This document shows, piece by piece, positions 31,766 through 39,743 of a stretch of DNA of 64,000 nt. Numbering within the stretch: position 1 is the stretch's first letter; each line of letters opens with the position of its first letter. The position numbers and the translations under genes were made by a program. The notes under the pieces are model-generated. The model did no database searches. It saw only the letters and a program-made list of their open reading frames with translations, and was not told the origin of the DNA. Location: the NCBI RefSeq assembly GCF_014202695.1, contig NZ_JACHHH010000001.1:292739-356738 (forward strand), written 5' to 3'. This DNA comes from Oribacterium sinus (GTDB lineage Bacteria; Bacillota; Clostridia; Lachnospirales; Lachnospiraceae).

Positions 31766-32380
31766 ATGTTTGAACAAGTAAAATTAGACTATGCCTTTGA
31801 TGCTCTGGAGCCCCATATCGACACGATGACTATGGAAACCCACTATGGAAAGCATCATGCCACCTATACCAAGAACTTTAATGATGCGGTGGAAAAGGCG
31901 GGACTTGGCGGAAAATCAGTAGAAGAGATCCTTTCTTCTCTCTCTTCCGTGAGTGATGAGGCCTTGAGAAATGCTTTACAGAATAATGGTGGCGGTTTCT
32001 ATAACCATAATTTGTATTTTTCCGTTATGAGTCCTAAAAAGGGAACAAAACCAAGCCCTGCCCTGGCAGAGGCAATCAACAGAGACTTCGGATCCTTGGA
32101 GAAGCTGATAGAAACCTTGCAGAATCTGGCACTGGGGCAGTTTGGTTCCGGTTGGGCGTTCTTATCGGTAGATAAAGAAGGAAAGCTTTATGCCACAAAG
32201 GCCGCAAACCAGAATAATCCTTTTATGGAAGAAGGACAGCATACCCCCATCCTGGGAATTGATGTTTGGGAGCATGCCTACTACCTTCGTTATAAGAATC
32301 TAAGAGGCGACTATCTGAAAAATTTCTTCGAGGTTTTAGACTGGGAGAAGGTCAGTGAGAATTATGAGCAGTGCAGGTAA
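31766..32380 (+). CDS. sodA: Superoxide dismutase, Mn/Fe family
   Basis: Disproportionates superoxide in the cytoplasm. The 204-residue length and motifs fit the Fe/Mn family: ligand His26 in METHYGKHH, a second His in FYNHNLYF, and DVWEHAYY carrying the Asp and His ligands. The Gly-rich GGGFYNH and the Gln in AANQNNP are Mn-type discriminator positions (Fe enzymes normally have Gln and Ala there), so Mn is the likelier metal, though cambialistic use is possible. AAGGAGG precedes the ATG. The upstream palindrome suggests oxidative or metal control. Confidence 0.94.
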   Translation: MFEQVKLDYAFDALEPHIDTMTMETHYGKHHATYTKNFNDAVEKAGLGGKSVEEILSSLSSVSDEALRNALQNNGGGFYNHNLYFSVMSPKKGTKPSPALAEAINRDFGSLEKLIETLQNLALGQFGSGWAFLSVDKEGKLYATKAANQNNPFMEEGQHTPILGIDVWEHAYYLRYKNLRGDYLKNFFEVLDWEKVSENYEQCR

Positions 32381-32476
32381 ATTTGTTTCCTTCATAACAA
32401 GGTCTGAATTCAGAATACTTTTCGACTAAGCTCGACTTTAGTAATAATGGACTGTAGAAATAAAAAGCTACGCTCC

Positions 32477-32721
32477 GATGCAGTATAGGTCTTTCCTCGG
32501 GGCACGCTCTCGCTAGCTTCGCGACTGAGCAGTGGTTTTGTTAACCACTGCTCACTTTGCTTCGCAAAGCAAATTCCTTCGGAAGTTGGTCTACGTACAG
32601 GAGGTACCTTTTCTGAAGAAAAGTACCTCCTTACCAGTACTAACTTCAAGCTTCGCTTTGCTCGCTTTCAGTAAGTACTGACGGGCTCAGACTACCCCCT
32701 ATGAAAGACCTGTACTGCATC
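32477..32721 (-). repeat. Dispersed palindromic element, copy E, with a three-hairpin insertion
   Basis: A 245-bp member in inverted orientation. The arms GATGCAGTATAGGTCTTTC (32477-32495) and GAAAGACCTGTACTGCATC (32703-32721) differ at one pair. On the minus strand the order is the same as in copy D: GGGCTCAGA-type block inverted, CAGTACTTACTGAAAGC, a nested stem, TTAGTACTGGTA, then an extra segment of about 107 bp (32524-32630), then GCGAAGCTAGCGAGAGCGTGCCCC. The extra segment folds into three hairpins (32527-32553 with an 11-bp stem, a TTTGCTT/AAGCAAA stem, and 32600-32630). Confidence 0.85.
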
Positions 32722-32754
32722 AGTCGCGTTGGTTAATGGATTCCTACAGATTTT

Positions 32755-32824
32755 GTTTCGGCAACGCTCTTGCTAGCCAAGTACCGGCGAGTCTGAAGTA
32801 TTCCTTTTTCAGACCGGTATAAAG
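32755..32824 (-). repeat. Degenerate copy F of the dispersed palindrome
   Basis: GGCAACGCTCTTGCTAGC, AGTACCGGCGAGTCTGAAGTATTCC and TTTCAGACCGGTAT align in order with the conserved blocks of copy E but are diverged, and the nested central stem is missing. It sits about 35 bp beyond copy E. Confidence 0.5.
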
Positions 32825-32857
32825 GAAACGTGCATATTATCTTTCGAGAAATAAAAA

Positions 32858-32910
32858 AAGTATTCTACTCCGATACTCATTCTAGCGGAGTAGAATACTT
32901 ATTTTTTTTC
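32858..32910 (+). terminator. Strong, probably bidirectional terminator between sodA and pdxY
   Basis: A perfect 15-bp stem AAGTATTCTACTCCG (32858-32872) with CGGAGTAGAATACTT (32886-32900), with an A-run before and an eight-T run after. Confidence 0.9.
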
Positions 32911-33007
32911 TAAAAATATGCTAAAATAAAGCGCTAAAAAATTTATGTGAGAATTATTGTTAGCACACTATAAAGTATACTTCAAATAGTATAAAAAGGA
33001 GAAAGCA

Positions 33008-33850
33008 ATGGCTGATGTGAAAAGAGAAAGCGGGAAAAATATTTTTTTGTGTAATGATTTTCCGGGCTATGGGAAGGTGGCTTTGCAGGGGATGATTCCT
33101 ACCTTAACGGCAATGAAATATCAGCTGTTTTCCTTGCCTACCGCTTTGGTTTCCAATGTTTTGGACTTTGGCAAGGCGGAAATTTTAGATACTACGGAAT
33201 ATATGAAGGGCAGCGTTGCGGTCTGGAGAGAACTTGGCTTTTCCTTTGATGCCATGGCTATCGGCTTTATTACCGGGGAAAAGCAGGGAGAATTTTTGGC
33301 GGAGCTTTGTAAGGAAGAAAGAGAGAAGGGCTGCGTTATTTTCTTTGATCCTATTATGGCGGACAATGGAAAGCTCTATTACGGGATTTCACCGGAGGCG
33401 GTGGAAAGTAGAAGAAAGCTTATGGGGCTTTCAGACTATATTGTTCCTAACAGTACCGAAGCTCTGCTGCTGGCAAGGAAGAATCCGGAGCAGTCGGACT
33501 TTAGCTTAGAGGAGGCTAAGGACTTGGTGAAGTCTCTAAGAGAGGCGGGAGCGAAATCGGTTTGTATTACCAGTATGAAGATTGACGGACAAAATTGTGT
33601 TTTCCTTTATGACGAGAAGAAGGAGGAGTTTTGCCGGATTCCTTACAGAATGAGAGACAAGCATTTTGTGGGAACCGGAGATTTGTTCTCCGCCCTTCTT
33701 CTGGGGCGTTTTATGCAGGAAAATGATTTTTTTGCCGCAGGAATGTGGGCGGTGGAAAAAATCGGAGCATTTATCGATGCTTATGAGGAGGATCATCTTT
33801 CTGAAAAGGGTATTCCAATGGAGCGCTATCTGAGTCTTTTAAATGCGTAG
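33008..33850 (+). CDS. pdxY: Pyridoxal/pyridoxamine kinase, PdxY-like
   Basis: A 280-residue ribokinase-fold enzyme that phosphorylates B6 vitamers to pyridoxal phosphate. The N-terminal segment NDFPGYGKVALQGMIPTLTAM resembles the substrate loop (SHVVYGHVGN in E. coli PdxY). The conserved FDPIMADNGKLY lies near residue 118, IVPNSTEALLL near 145, and the catalytic anion hole GTGDLFSALLLGR near 223. AAAGGAG precedes the ATG. It stands alone after a strong terminator. Confidence 0.9.
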   Translation: MADVKRESGKNIFLCNDFPGYGKVALQGMIPTLTAMKYQLFSLPTALVSNVLDFGKAEILDTTEYMKGSVAVWRELGFSFDAMAIGFITGEKQGEFLAELCKEEREKGCVIFFDPIMADNGKLYYGISPEAVESRRKLMGLSDYIVPNSTEALLLARKNPEQSDFSLEEAKDLVKSLREAGAKSVCITSMKIDGQNCVFLYDEKKEEFCRIPYRMRDKHFVGTGDLFSALLLGRFMQENDFFAAGMWAVEKIGAFIDAYEEDHLSEKGIPMERYLSLLNA

Positions 33851-33983
33851 TTCTGACTCTTGAATTTTGTACAGTCAAAGTCTGACTCTTTATGTTTCAA
33901 GAGAAGATTCGCCAAAGCATAGGAGATATGAAAAATAAGTATGGTTCTTTTCGCTCTGCCGGGGCATTCCCATGGGGGAATTC

Positions 33984-34012
33984 TTGAAAGAGAAGGTCTT
34001 TTGTGCTAGAGT
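33984..34012 (+). promoter_or_regulatory. Promoter of the TrpXYZ-type ABC operon
   Basis: TTGAAA (33984-33989) and TAGAGT (34007-34012) with a 17-bp spacer, about 30 bp before the start codon. Confidence 0.6.
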
Positions 34013-34041
34013 TTAGACTTACAGTTTTTAAGGAGGACATT

Positions 34042-35166
34042 ATGAAAAAGAGATTTGGAGTAGCATTGGTCTTGTCTATGGCCATGGTTTTAGGGGCTTG
34101 TGGCGCTAAGCAGCAGGCAGAGAGTGTAAAGGGTACAGAGCAGAAGGGTACAGAAGCCTCTACTGCAGCGAAAGAGGAAAGCAAGGAAGCGGATAGCAAG
34201 GCAGATGCCGGAGAGGGAAAGACCTACAAGGTAGGTATTTTAAAGTTTATGGATCACCCCTCCTTAAACCAGATTGAGGACAGTCTTTGTGAGGAGCTGG
34301 ATAGCTTGTCTGAAAGCTCCGGAGCAAAGTATGAGTATAAGGAATATCGTTTGAACGGACAGGGAGATGCTTCCGTATTAAACCAGATGACTGCGCAGCT
34401 GATTGCGGATGATGTGGATGTGATTGTTCCCATTGCTACCCCGGCGATTCAGGTAGTACAGTCTCAGACCGAAGGAAAAAATATCCCCATCGTTTTCTCC
34501 GCAGCCTCCGATCCGGTTTCCGCAAAGCTTGTGGATTCTATGGAAAAGCCGGGAGGAAATATTACCGGAACCTCCGATTTCTTAAATACGGATGCCATTA
34601 TGGATTTGATTTTTGCTCAGAATCCTGAGGCAAAGAAGATCGGTCTTCTGTACTCCAAGAGTGAAAACTCCTCTCAGCAGCCTATTGCTGCAGCGAAGAA
34701 GTATCTGGCTGACAAGGGTGTGGAAGTAGTAGAAAAGACCGGAACCACCACCGATGAGGTAAGTCAGGCTGTGGATGCACTGATTGCAGAGAAGGTGGAT
34801 GCGATTTTCACTCCTACAGACAATACCATTCAGAAGGCAGAGCTTTCCTTCTATGAGAAGCTGATAAAGGCGAAGATTCCTCACTACGGCGGAGCGGATT
34901 CCTTTGCGTTAAATGGAGCCTTTGCCGGTTACGGCGTAGATTACGTACAGCTTGGAAAGGCTACTGCGGATATGGTGGATGAGGTACTTCGCCAAGGTAA
35001 GGACACGGCAACCCTTCCGGTTCAGACCTTTGATAACGGTATTGCAACAGTCAATACGGAAACTGCCGAAAAATTAGGCTATTCCTTAGATAAGATTAAA
35101 GAAGCCTTCAAGCCGTTCTGCACCAAGATTGTGGAGATTAAGACGGAAAAGGAATTTAAATCATAG
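34042..35166 (+). CDS. ABC transporter substrate-binding lipoprotein, TrpX/ABC_sub_bind family
   Basis: A 374-residue extracellular lipoprotein; lipobox LGACG near Cys20, then a charged tether to about 55. The two-lobed binding fold begins at YKVGILKFMDHPSLNQIEDS and contains DVDVIVPIATPAIQVVQ, IPIVFSAASDPV, GNITGTSD and a C-terminal ADSFALNGAFAGYGVDYVQLGKATADM segment, typical of this family. Studied members bind aromatic amino acids (TrpX in Streptococcus), but specificity is not readable here. The start at 34042 is set by AAGGAGG 5 bp upstream. It is the first gene of a three-gene importer operon. Confidence 0.87.
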   Translation: MKKRFGVALVLSMAMVLGACGAKQQAESVKGTEQKGTEASTAAKEESKEADSKADAGEGKTYKVGILKFMDHPSLNQIEDSLCEELDSLSESSGAKYEYKEYRLNGQGDASVLNQMTAQLIADDVDVIVPIATPAIQVVQSQTEGKNIPIVFSAASDPVSAKLVDSMEKPGGNITGTSDFLNTDAIMDLIFAQNPEAKKIGLLYSKSENSSQQPIAAAKKYLADKGVEVVEKTGTTTDEVSQAVDALIAEKVDAIFTPTDNTIQKAELSFYEKLIKAKIPHYGGADSFALNGAFAGYGVDYVQLGKATADMVDEVLRQGKDTATLPVQTFDNGIATVNTETAEKLGYSLDKIKEAFKPFCTKIVEIKTEKEFKS

Positions 35167-35174
35167 GATACAAG

Positions 35175-36116
35175 ATGAGTGGATTTTTAACAGTAGGAAT
35201 TATGAAAACAGCTGTGGAACTGGGGCTTATTTATGCCCTGGTTGCCATGGCACTATTTATTTCTTATAGTATTTTAAATATCGCAGACCTTTCTACCGAC
35301 GGATCCTATACTTTAGGCACGGCAGTGTCTGCAGTTTTTACAATTTCCGGACATCCGATTTTGGGAATTTTTATGGCTATGTTATCCGGTTCTCTTTCCG
35401 GCTTTGTCACGGCCTTTTTGCAAACTACTCTGGGGATTGAAAGTATTTTGGCGGGAATCATTGTGAATACAGGCCTTTATACCGTGAATTTAGCGGTGAT
35501 GGGTTTTTCTTCCAATCTGTCCATCTTTGGTACAGACACGATTTTTACGCTTTTTGCAGGGGATAATGCCTTTTTAAATGAGTGGGGAGTGGTGATTCTC
35601 CTTAGTATTATAGTTCTTCTTCTTTGTTTTTTCTTAAAATGGTTCTTTAAAACCGGACTGGGGCTATCGATTCGGGCAACGGGAGACAGTCCTGCTATGG
35701 TCCGAGCTTCCTCTATTAATCCGACCTTTACCATTACGGTAGGACTTTGTTTGTCCAATGCTTTAACCGGTCTTTCCGGCTCTTTAATCGCACAGTATAA
35801 CAAAACGGCTGATATTAATTTGGGTACCGGTATGGTAACGGTGGCATTAGCATCTTTAGTTATTGGGGAAAGCATTTTCGGAAAGAAAAAGCTGATTTTG
35901 CGCCTTTTGGGTGTGGTATTCGGTTCTCTGCTTTATAGAAGCATTATTGCACTGGCTTTACGTTTAAAGGTACCCACGGAAGCCTTCAAGCTGGTCAGTG
36001 CCTGCATTGTGGCTCTGGCAATTTCTTCCACCAAGGTGAAGGAGCTTTTACAATATAGCAGATTAAGACGAAATGCTATGGAACGACAGAAAAAGGAAGG
36101 GGAGAAGCATGCTTAG
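35175..36116 (+). CDS. ABC transporter permease, branched-chain/TrpY type
   Basis: A 313-residue membrane protein with eight to nine helices of the branched-chain amino acid permease fold (BPD_transp_2): IADLSTDGSYTLGTAVSAV near residue 35, GIESILAGIIVNTGLYTVNLAVMG near 88, and GLSIRATGDSPAMVRASSIN near 165, the coupling-helix region that contacts the ATPase. It starts 8 bp after the lipoprotein gene and overlaps the ATPase gene by 8 bp. Confidence 0.9.
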   Translation: MSGFLTVGIMKTAVELGLIYALVAMALFISYSILNIADLSTDGSYTLGTAVSAVFTISGHPILGIFMAMLSGSLSGFVTAFLQTTLGIESILAGIIVNTGLYTVNLAVMGFSSNLSIFGTDTIFTLFAGDNAFLNEWGVVILLSIIVLLLCFFLKWFFKTGLGLSIRATGDSPAMVRASSINPTFTITVGLCLSNALTGLSGSLIAQYNKTADINLGTGMVTVALASLVIGESIFGKKKLILRLLGVVFGSLLYRSIIALALRLKVPTEAFKLVSACIVALAISSTKVKELLQYSRLRRNAMERQKKEGEKHA

Positions 36117-36903
36117 TTTATCCCATATTTATAAGACCTTTAATGCGGGAACCATTCATGAAAAAAAAGCCTTGCAGGATTTAAATTTGCATTTGTCTTC
36201 CGGAGATTTTGCGACTATAGTAGGAAGTAACGGAGCAGGAAAATCCACCCTCTTTAATGCAATTTCCGGGAGCTTTTTATTGGACAGCGGCTCGGTGGTT
36301 TTAGAGGGAGAAGATATTACCTTTTTACAGGAGCATAAGCGGAGTAAATTTATCGGAAGACTTTTTCAGGATCCTCTGATGGGTACCGCGCCTCACATGA
36401 GCATTGAGGAAAATCTCTCTGTTTCCTATCTTCGAGCTTCCCACAGCTCTTTATTTTCCAGAGTGAAAAAGAAGGACAGAGAATTCTTTCGGGAGCAGCT
36501 AAGCCTTTTGGAAATGGGCTTGGAGGATCGGATGAATCATCCTGTGGGATTGCTTTCCGGCGGACAAAGACAGGCTCTTACTCTTTTAATGGCCACCATG
36601 GTAACGCCGAAGCTGTTGCTTTTGGACGAGCATACAGCGGCATTGGATCCTAAAACCGCGGATAAGGTATTGGAACTGACCCGGAATATTGTGGAAGAGA
36701 GAAAAATCACCTGCCTGATGATTACCCATAATATGCATCAGGCTTTGGAACTTGGAAACCGAACTTTGATGATGGATCAGGGAAATATCGTTTTGGATTT
36801 ATTCGGGCAGGAGAGAGAGGGACTTTCCGTAGATAAGCTGCTGGAGCTCTTTATGGCAAAGGCAGGAAAGGCATTGGACAACGATCGTATTCTTTTATCC
36901 TAA
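36109..36903 (+). CDS. ABC transporter ATP-binding protein, TrpZ type
   Basis: A 264-residue ATPase completing the importer. Walker A GSNGAGKST, Q-loop RLFQDPLMGTAPHMS, signature LSGGQRQALTLLMA, Walker B LLLLDEHTAALD (His in place of the usual Pro after DE, common in this subfamily) and switch THNMHQALELGNR are present. The start at 36109 overlaps the permease stop and has AAGGAAGGGGAG upstream; an in-frame start at 36073 lies inside the permease gene. Confidence 0.9.
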   Translation: MLSLSHIYKTFNAGTIHEKKALQDLNLHLSSGDFATIVGSNGAGKSTLFNAISGSFLLDSGSVVLEGEDITFLQEHKRSKFIGRLFQDPLMGTAPHMSIEENLSVSYLRASHSSLFSRVKKKDREFFREQLSLLEMGLEDRMNHPVGLLSGGQRQALTLLMATMVTPKLLLLDEHTAALDPKTADKVLELTRNIVEERKITCLMITHNMHQALELGNRTLMMDQGNIVLDLFGQEREGLSVDKLLELFMAKAGKALDNDRILLS

Positions 36904-36920
36904 GAAGGGGAGGAGAGACT

Positions 36921-37556
36921 ATGTTAAAGAAAGACTTTGTAATAACTATTGGTAGGCAGTACGGTTCCGGAGGAAGAATTGTGGGAAAGCGTTTGGCGGA
37001 AAGCCTGGGGATTCCCTTTTATGATGAGGAGATTTTAAAAATCACCTCAGAGAAAACCGCTATCGGAGAGCAGTATTTTCGTCTGGCGGATGAGAAGGCC
37101 GGAAGCAATGTGCTGTTTAAGATCGTGGATTCCTTAAAGCCCAGATTGGGAAAGCCCAGTTTATCTGAGGACATCGTGAGCCCCGAGAATCTATTTCGTT
37201 TTCAAAGTCAGGTGGTGGTGGAGCTGGCGGAGCAGGAATGCTGTATTATTGCCGGCCGTTGTGCCAATGTGGTTCTTCGAGATGCCGGGAAAGAACATGT
37301 GGATTTCTTCGTTTATGCAGATATGGAAAAACGTATTGAAAGAACCATGGACTATTGTAAGGTGGAACGAGAAGAGGCTAAGAAGCGTATCAAGAAGATT
37401 GATAAGGAAAGAAAAGAATATCATCGTTATTATACCGGAGAAGAATGGATGAAACCGGACAATTACGATTTGATGATTAATGCTTCTCGCATCAATTATG
37501 ATGAGATGGAATTGTTGATGAGAAATTATCTGCAAATGAAAGGCTATATCGAATGA
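36921..37556 (+). CDS. Cytidylate kinase-like nucleotide kinase
   Basis: A 211-residue P-loop protein of the cytidylate-kinase-like group common in Firmicutes. The glycine loop GRQYGSGGRIVGKRLAESLGIPFYD is at residues 11-35, AGRCANVVLRD is near 111, and the lid ERKEYHRYYTGEEW is near 165. It differs from canonical Cmk in the FxxYD and lid regions, so its true substrate is uncertain. GGGGAGGAG precedes the ATG. It overlaps aroA by 4 bp, as cmk genes often neighbour aroA. Confidence 0.82.
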   Translation: MLKKDFVITIGRQYGSGGRIVGKRLAESLGIPFYDEEILKITSEKTAIGEQYFRLADEKAGSNVLFKIVDSLKPRLGKPSLSEDIVSPENLFRFQSQVVVELAEQECCIIAGRCANVVLRDAGKEHVDFFVYADMEKRIERTMDYCKVEREEAKKRIKKIDKERKEYHRYYTGEEWMKPDNYDLMINASRINYDEMELLMRNYLQMKGYIE

Positions 37557-38881
37557 TGAAAAGCATCGCGGGAGCGGGAAAAGTGATAAAGGGCAGCTTA
37601 ACGGTGCCCGGAGACAAAAGTATTTCTCACCGGGCGGTAATGTTTTCTGCCTTGGCCAAGGGAGAAACGAAAGTAAAAGGCTTTTTGCCGGGGGAAGACT
37701 GTTTATCCACCATTTCCGTTTTCCGAAAAATGGGTGTTTCCATAGAACAGGAGCAGGACAGCCTCCGAATTCAAGGCCTTGGTCTTCACGGTTTAAAGGC
37801 TCCGGGCGAAGCCTTATACTGCGGGAATTCCGGCACCACCATGCGACTGATGGCAGGAATCTTAGCAGGGCAAAGCTTTTCCTCCTGCTTAACGGGAGAT
37901 GAAAGTCTGGAAAAACGTCCTATGAAGCGGGTTTGCCTTCCCCTGGAAAAGATGGGGGCAAAAATCAAGATGCAAGGAGAAAAGGGTACAGCTCCTTTGG
38001 AGATTAGCGGCTCTCCTCTGAATGGGATTTGCTACGAAAGTCCGGTTGCTTCCGCCCAGGTGAAGTCTTCCGTTCTTTTGGCAGGGCTTTATGCCAAGGG
38101 GAAGACCTCCCTGATTGAACCGAGTCTTTCCAGAGACCATACGGAACGTCTTTTGAGGGCTATGGGTGTGGAATGTTCTACAAGAAGCTTAGAGGATGGC
38201 AGAGTGGAGATTTCTTTGGAGGGAGGGCAGGAGCTTAAGGCTCTTTCCGAAGAGTATCTTGTTCCGGGAGATATTTCCTCTGCGGCCTATTTTATGGCTT
38301 CCGTATTTTTTCTTCCCGGTTCTTCTTTACGACTTAAGAATATCGGTCTGAATCCCAGCAGGTGCGGAATTTTAACGGTATTGGAAAAGATGGGGGCGAA
38401 GATTTCCTTGGAAAACTGCTCTACAGTGTATGGAGAAGAGCGTGGGGATATTTGTCTTAACTATGAACCTTTAAAGGCAGTGAATATCGGAGGAGACTTA
38501 ATTCCTCGTTTGATTGATGAGCTTCCCCTACTGGCTGTACTGGCTACGATTGCAGAGGGAGATACCCGGATTTATGATGCGGCGGAGCTTAAGGTAAAGG
38601 AGTCCAATCGAATCAAGGCCTGTGTGGAGAACTTACAGTGTCTGGGCATTTCTGCAGTGGAAACGGAAGATGGCATGATTATTCCGGGAAAAGGCTCTGT
38701 ATTCGCTCTGGAAGGAAAGAAGATTCCCAGCTTTTTGGATCACAGAATTGCAATGAGCTTTTCTGTTTTAGGACTTCTCTGCAGGGCGGAAAAGCCCATG
38801 CAAATTGAGGATTCCGAATGTATTCAGATTTCTTATCCGAATTTTTTCAAAGATTTTGAAAAAGTTCTTGACGAGGGATAA
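37553..38881 (+). CDS. aroA: 3-phosphoshikimate 1-carboxyvinyltransferase (EPSP synthase)
   Basis: Sixth step of the shikimate pathway, joining shikimate-3-phosphate and phosphoenolpyruvate. A 442-residue protein with the expected VPGDKSISHRAVMFSALA near residue 20, YCGNSGTTMRLMAGIL near 89, the RLIDELPLLAVLA segment with its catalytic Asp near 315, KVKESNRI near 347 and FLDHRIAMSFSVLGL near 395. It begins ATGATG, overlapping the upstream kinase stop by 4 bp, so the first or second ATG may be used. The promoter of the following tRNA lies in its last codons. Confidence 0.95.
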   Translation: MMKSIAGAGKVIKGSLTVPGDKSISHRAVMFSALAKGETKVKGFLPGEDCLSTISVFRKMGVSIEQEQDSLRIQGLGLHGLKAPGEALYCGNSGTTMRLMAGILAGQSFSSCLTGDESLEKRPMKRVCLPLEKMGAKIKMQGEKGTAPLEISGSPLNGICYESPVASAQVKSSVLLAGLYAKGKTSLIEPSLSRDHTERLLRAMGVECSTRSLEDGRVEISLEGGQELKALSEEYLVPGDISSAAYFMASVFFLPGSSLRLKNIGLNPSRCGILTVLEKMGAKISLENCSTVYGEERGDICLNYEPLKAVNIGGDLIPRLIDELPLLAVLATIAEGDTRIYDAAELKVKESNRIKACVENLQCLGISAVETEDGMIIPGKGSVFALEGKKIPSFLDHRIAMSFSVLGLLCRAEKPMQIEDSECIQISYPNFFKDFEKVLDEG

Positions 38882-38896
38882 AATATTTGCTAATAT
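38868..38896 (+). promoter_or_regulatory. Promoter for tRNA-Glu
   Basis: TTGACG (38868-38873) and TAATAT (38891-38896) with a 17-bp spacer, overlapping the aroA stop and ending 26 bp before the tRNA. Confidence 0.75.
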
Positions 38897-38922
38897 ACGC
38901 TAGTCGGTTTTGAATCGACTGA

Positions 38923-38994
38923 GGCGAATTGGTCAAGCGGTTAAGACGCAGCCCTCTCACGGCTGAATCCCGGGTTCGATTCCCGGATTCGTCA
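38923..38994 (+). tRNA. tRNA-Glu, anticodon CUC
   Basis: A 72-nt cloverleaf: acceptor GGCGAAT/ATTCGTC with one G-U pair and discriminator A; D-arm with TGGTCAAGCGGTTAAGAC typical of tRNA-Glu; anticodon stem CAGCC/GGCTG with loop CTCTCAC and anticodon CTC at 38956-38958; T-arm CCGGGTTCGATTCCCGG. The 3' CCA is not encoded. It has its own promoter and terminator. Confidence 0.95.
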
Positions 38995-38996
38995 CT

Positions 38997-39020
38997 CCCG
39001 AGCATTGCTCGGGTTTTTTT
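38997..39020 (+). terminator. Terminator after tRNA-Glu
   Basis: CCCGAGC (38997-39003) pairs with GCTCGGG (39007-39013) across a 3-nt loop, followed by seven T residues. Confidence 0.9.
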
Positions 39021-39108
39021 GTGTCTATTTTTCTTTCGTTTTTTCTTTCTTTTCTTTTTTCTCTGATTTGGTACAATAGAGAAGCATTTAAAATAAAGGA
39101 GAAAGATA

Positions 39109-39726
39109 ATGCACAAAAATCTTGTTTTGGATATGGGAAATGTTTTAGTCACCTATAATCCGGTTTGGGTGATTCAAGAATATACAGATAGAGAAGATTG
39201 GATTAAAGAAATTAAAGATGTGATGTTTTATTCCGGAGAGTGGATTCGATTGGATGCGGGGCTGATGTCGGAGGAGGATGCTTTGAAAGCATGGATGAAA
39301 CGTTGCAGTTCACCCCAGGTGGCAGAGCTTTGTAAGAGCTGTTTTGAAAACTGGGATAAGTTCAATATGAAAAAAATCCCGGGAGTGGCGGAAATCCTAA
39401 AGGAGGAGAAGGAGCAGGGAAGAAAGCTTTATCTTTTGTCCAATGCGTCCATGAGGCTGGTTCCGATTTGGAGGGAAGTGCTTCCCGGATCGGATTATTT
39501 TGACGGAATTTTTTATTCTGCGGCCTTTCATTGCATGAAGCCTCAGGATATTATTTATGAAAGATTTTTAAAGCATTTTTCTTTGGAAGCAAAGGATTGC
39601 TTTTTTATAGATGATTTAACGGAAAACATTGAGGGTGCAAAGAAAGCAGGCTTTGATGGCGCGGTTTTACCCCTTCCCCAGGCATCTGCTCTTCAAAAGA
39701 TTTTGGAAGAAGAGAAAAATGCATAA
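39109..39726 (+). CDS. HAD-superfamily hydrolase, YihX-like
   Basis: A 205-residue HAD-IA protein. Motif I reads LVLDMGNVLVTYNP, where the usual second Asp is Gly-Asn, the pattern of the YihX/epoxide-hydrolase-N-like subgroup. Motif II is LLSNAS near residue 105, and motif III/IV is MKPQDIIYERFLKHF then FFIDDLTENIEGAKKAGF. The cap is small and helical. AAAGGAG precedes the ATG. The E. coli relative dephosphorylates alpha-glucose-1-phosphate, but this substrate is not implied here. The peptidoglycan-editing gene follows 17 bp later. Confidence 0.82.
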   Translation: MHKNLVLDMGNVLVTYNPVWVIQEYTDREDWIKEIKDVMFYSGEWIRLDAGLMSEEDALKAWMKRCSSPQVAELCKSCFENWDKFNMKKIPGVAEILKEEKEQGRKLYLLSNASMRLVPIWREVLPGSDYFDGIFYSAAFHCMKPQDIIYERFLKHFSLEAKDCFFIDDLTENIEGAKKAGFDGAVLPLPQASALQKILEEEKNA

Positions 39727-39743
39727 AGTCTATAGGAGGATAA

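Larger units (their letters stand above)
32381..33007. other. Intergenic region between sodA and pdxY, 627 bp
   Basis: Filled by composite palindrome E (32477-32721), a degenerate copy F (32755-32824) and a strong terminator (32858-32910), then an AT-rich leader to pdxY. Short minus-strand frames inside the palindrome have no ribosome binding site and are not genes. Confidence 0.75.

Noticed and set aside
32410-32649. A 79-residue minus-strand frame
   Set aside because: Lies inside palindrome E; no ribosome binding site, and its sequence is dictated by the hairpins.
38847-39152. A 101-residue minus-strand frame
   Set aside because: It covers the tRNA-Glu gene, its terminator and promoter; Lys-rich content comes from the T-rich spacer.
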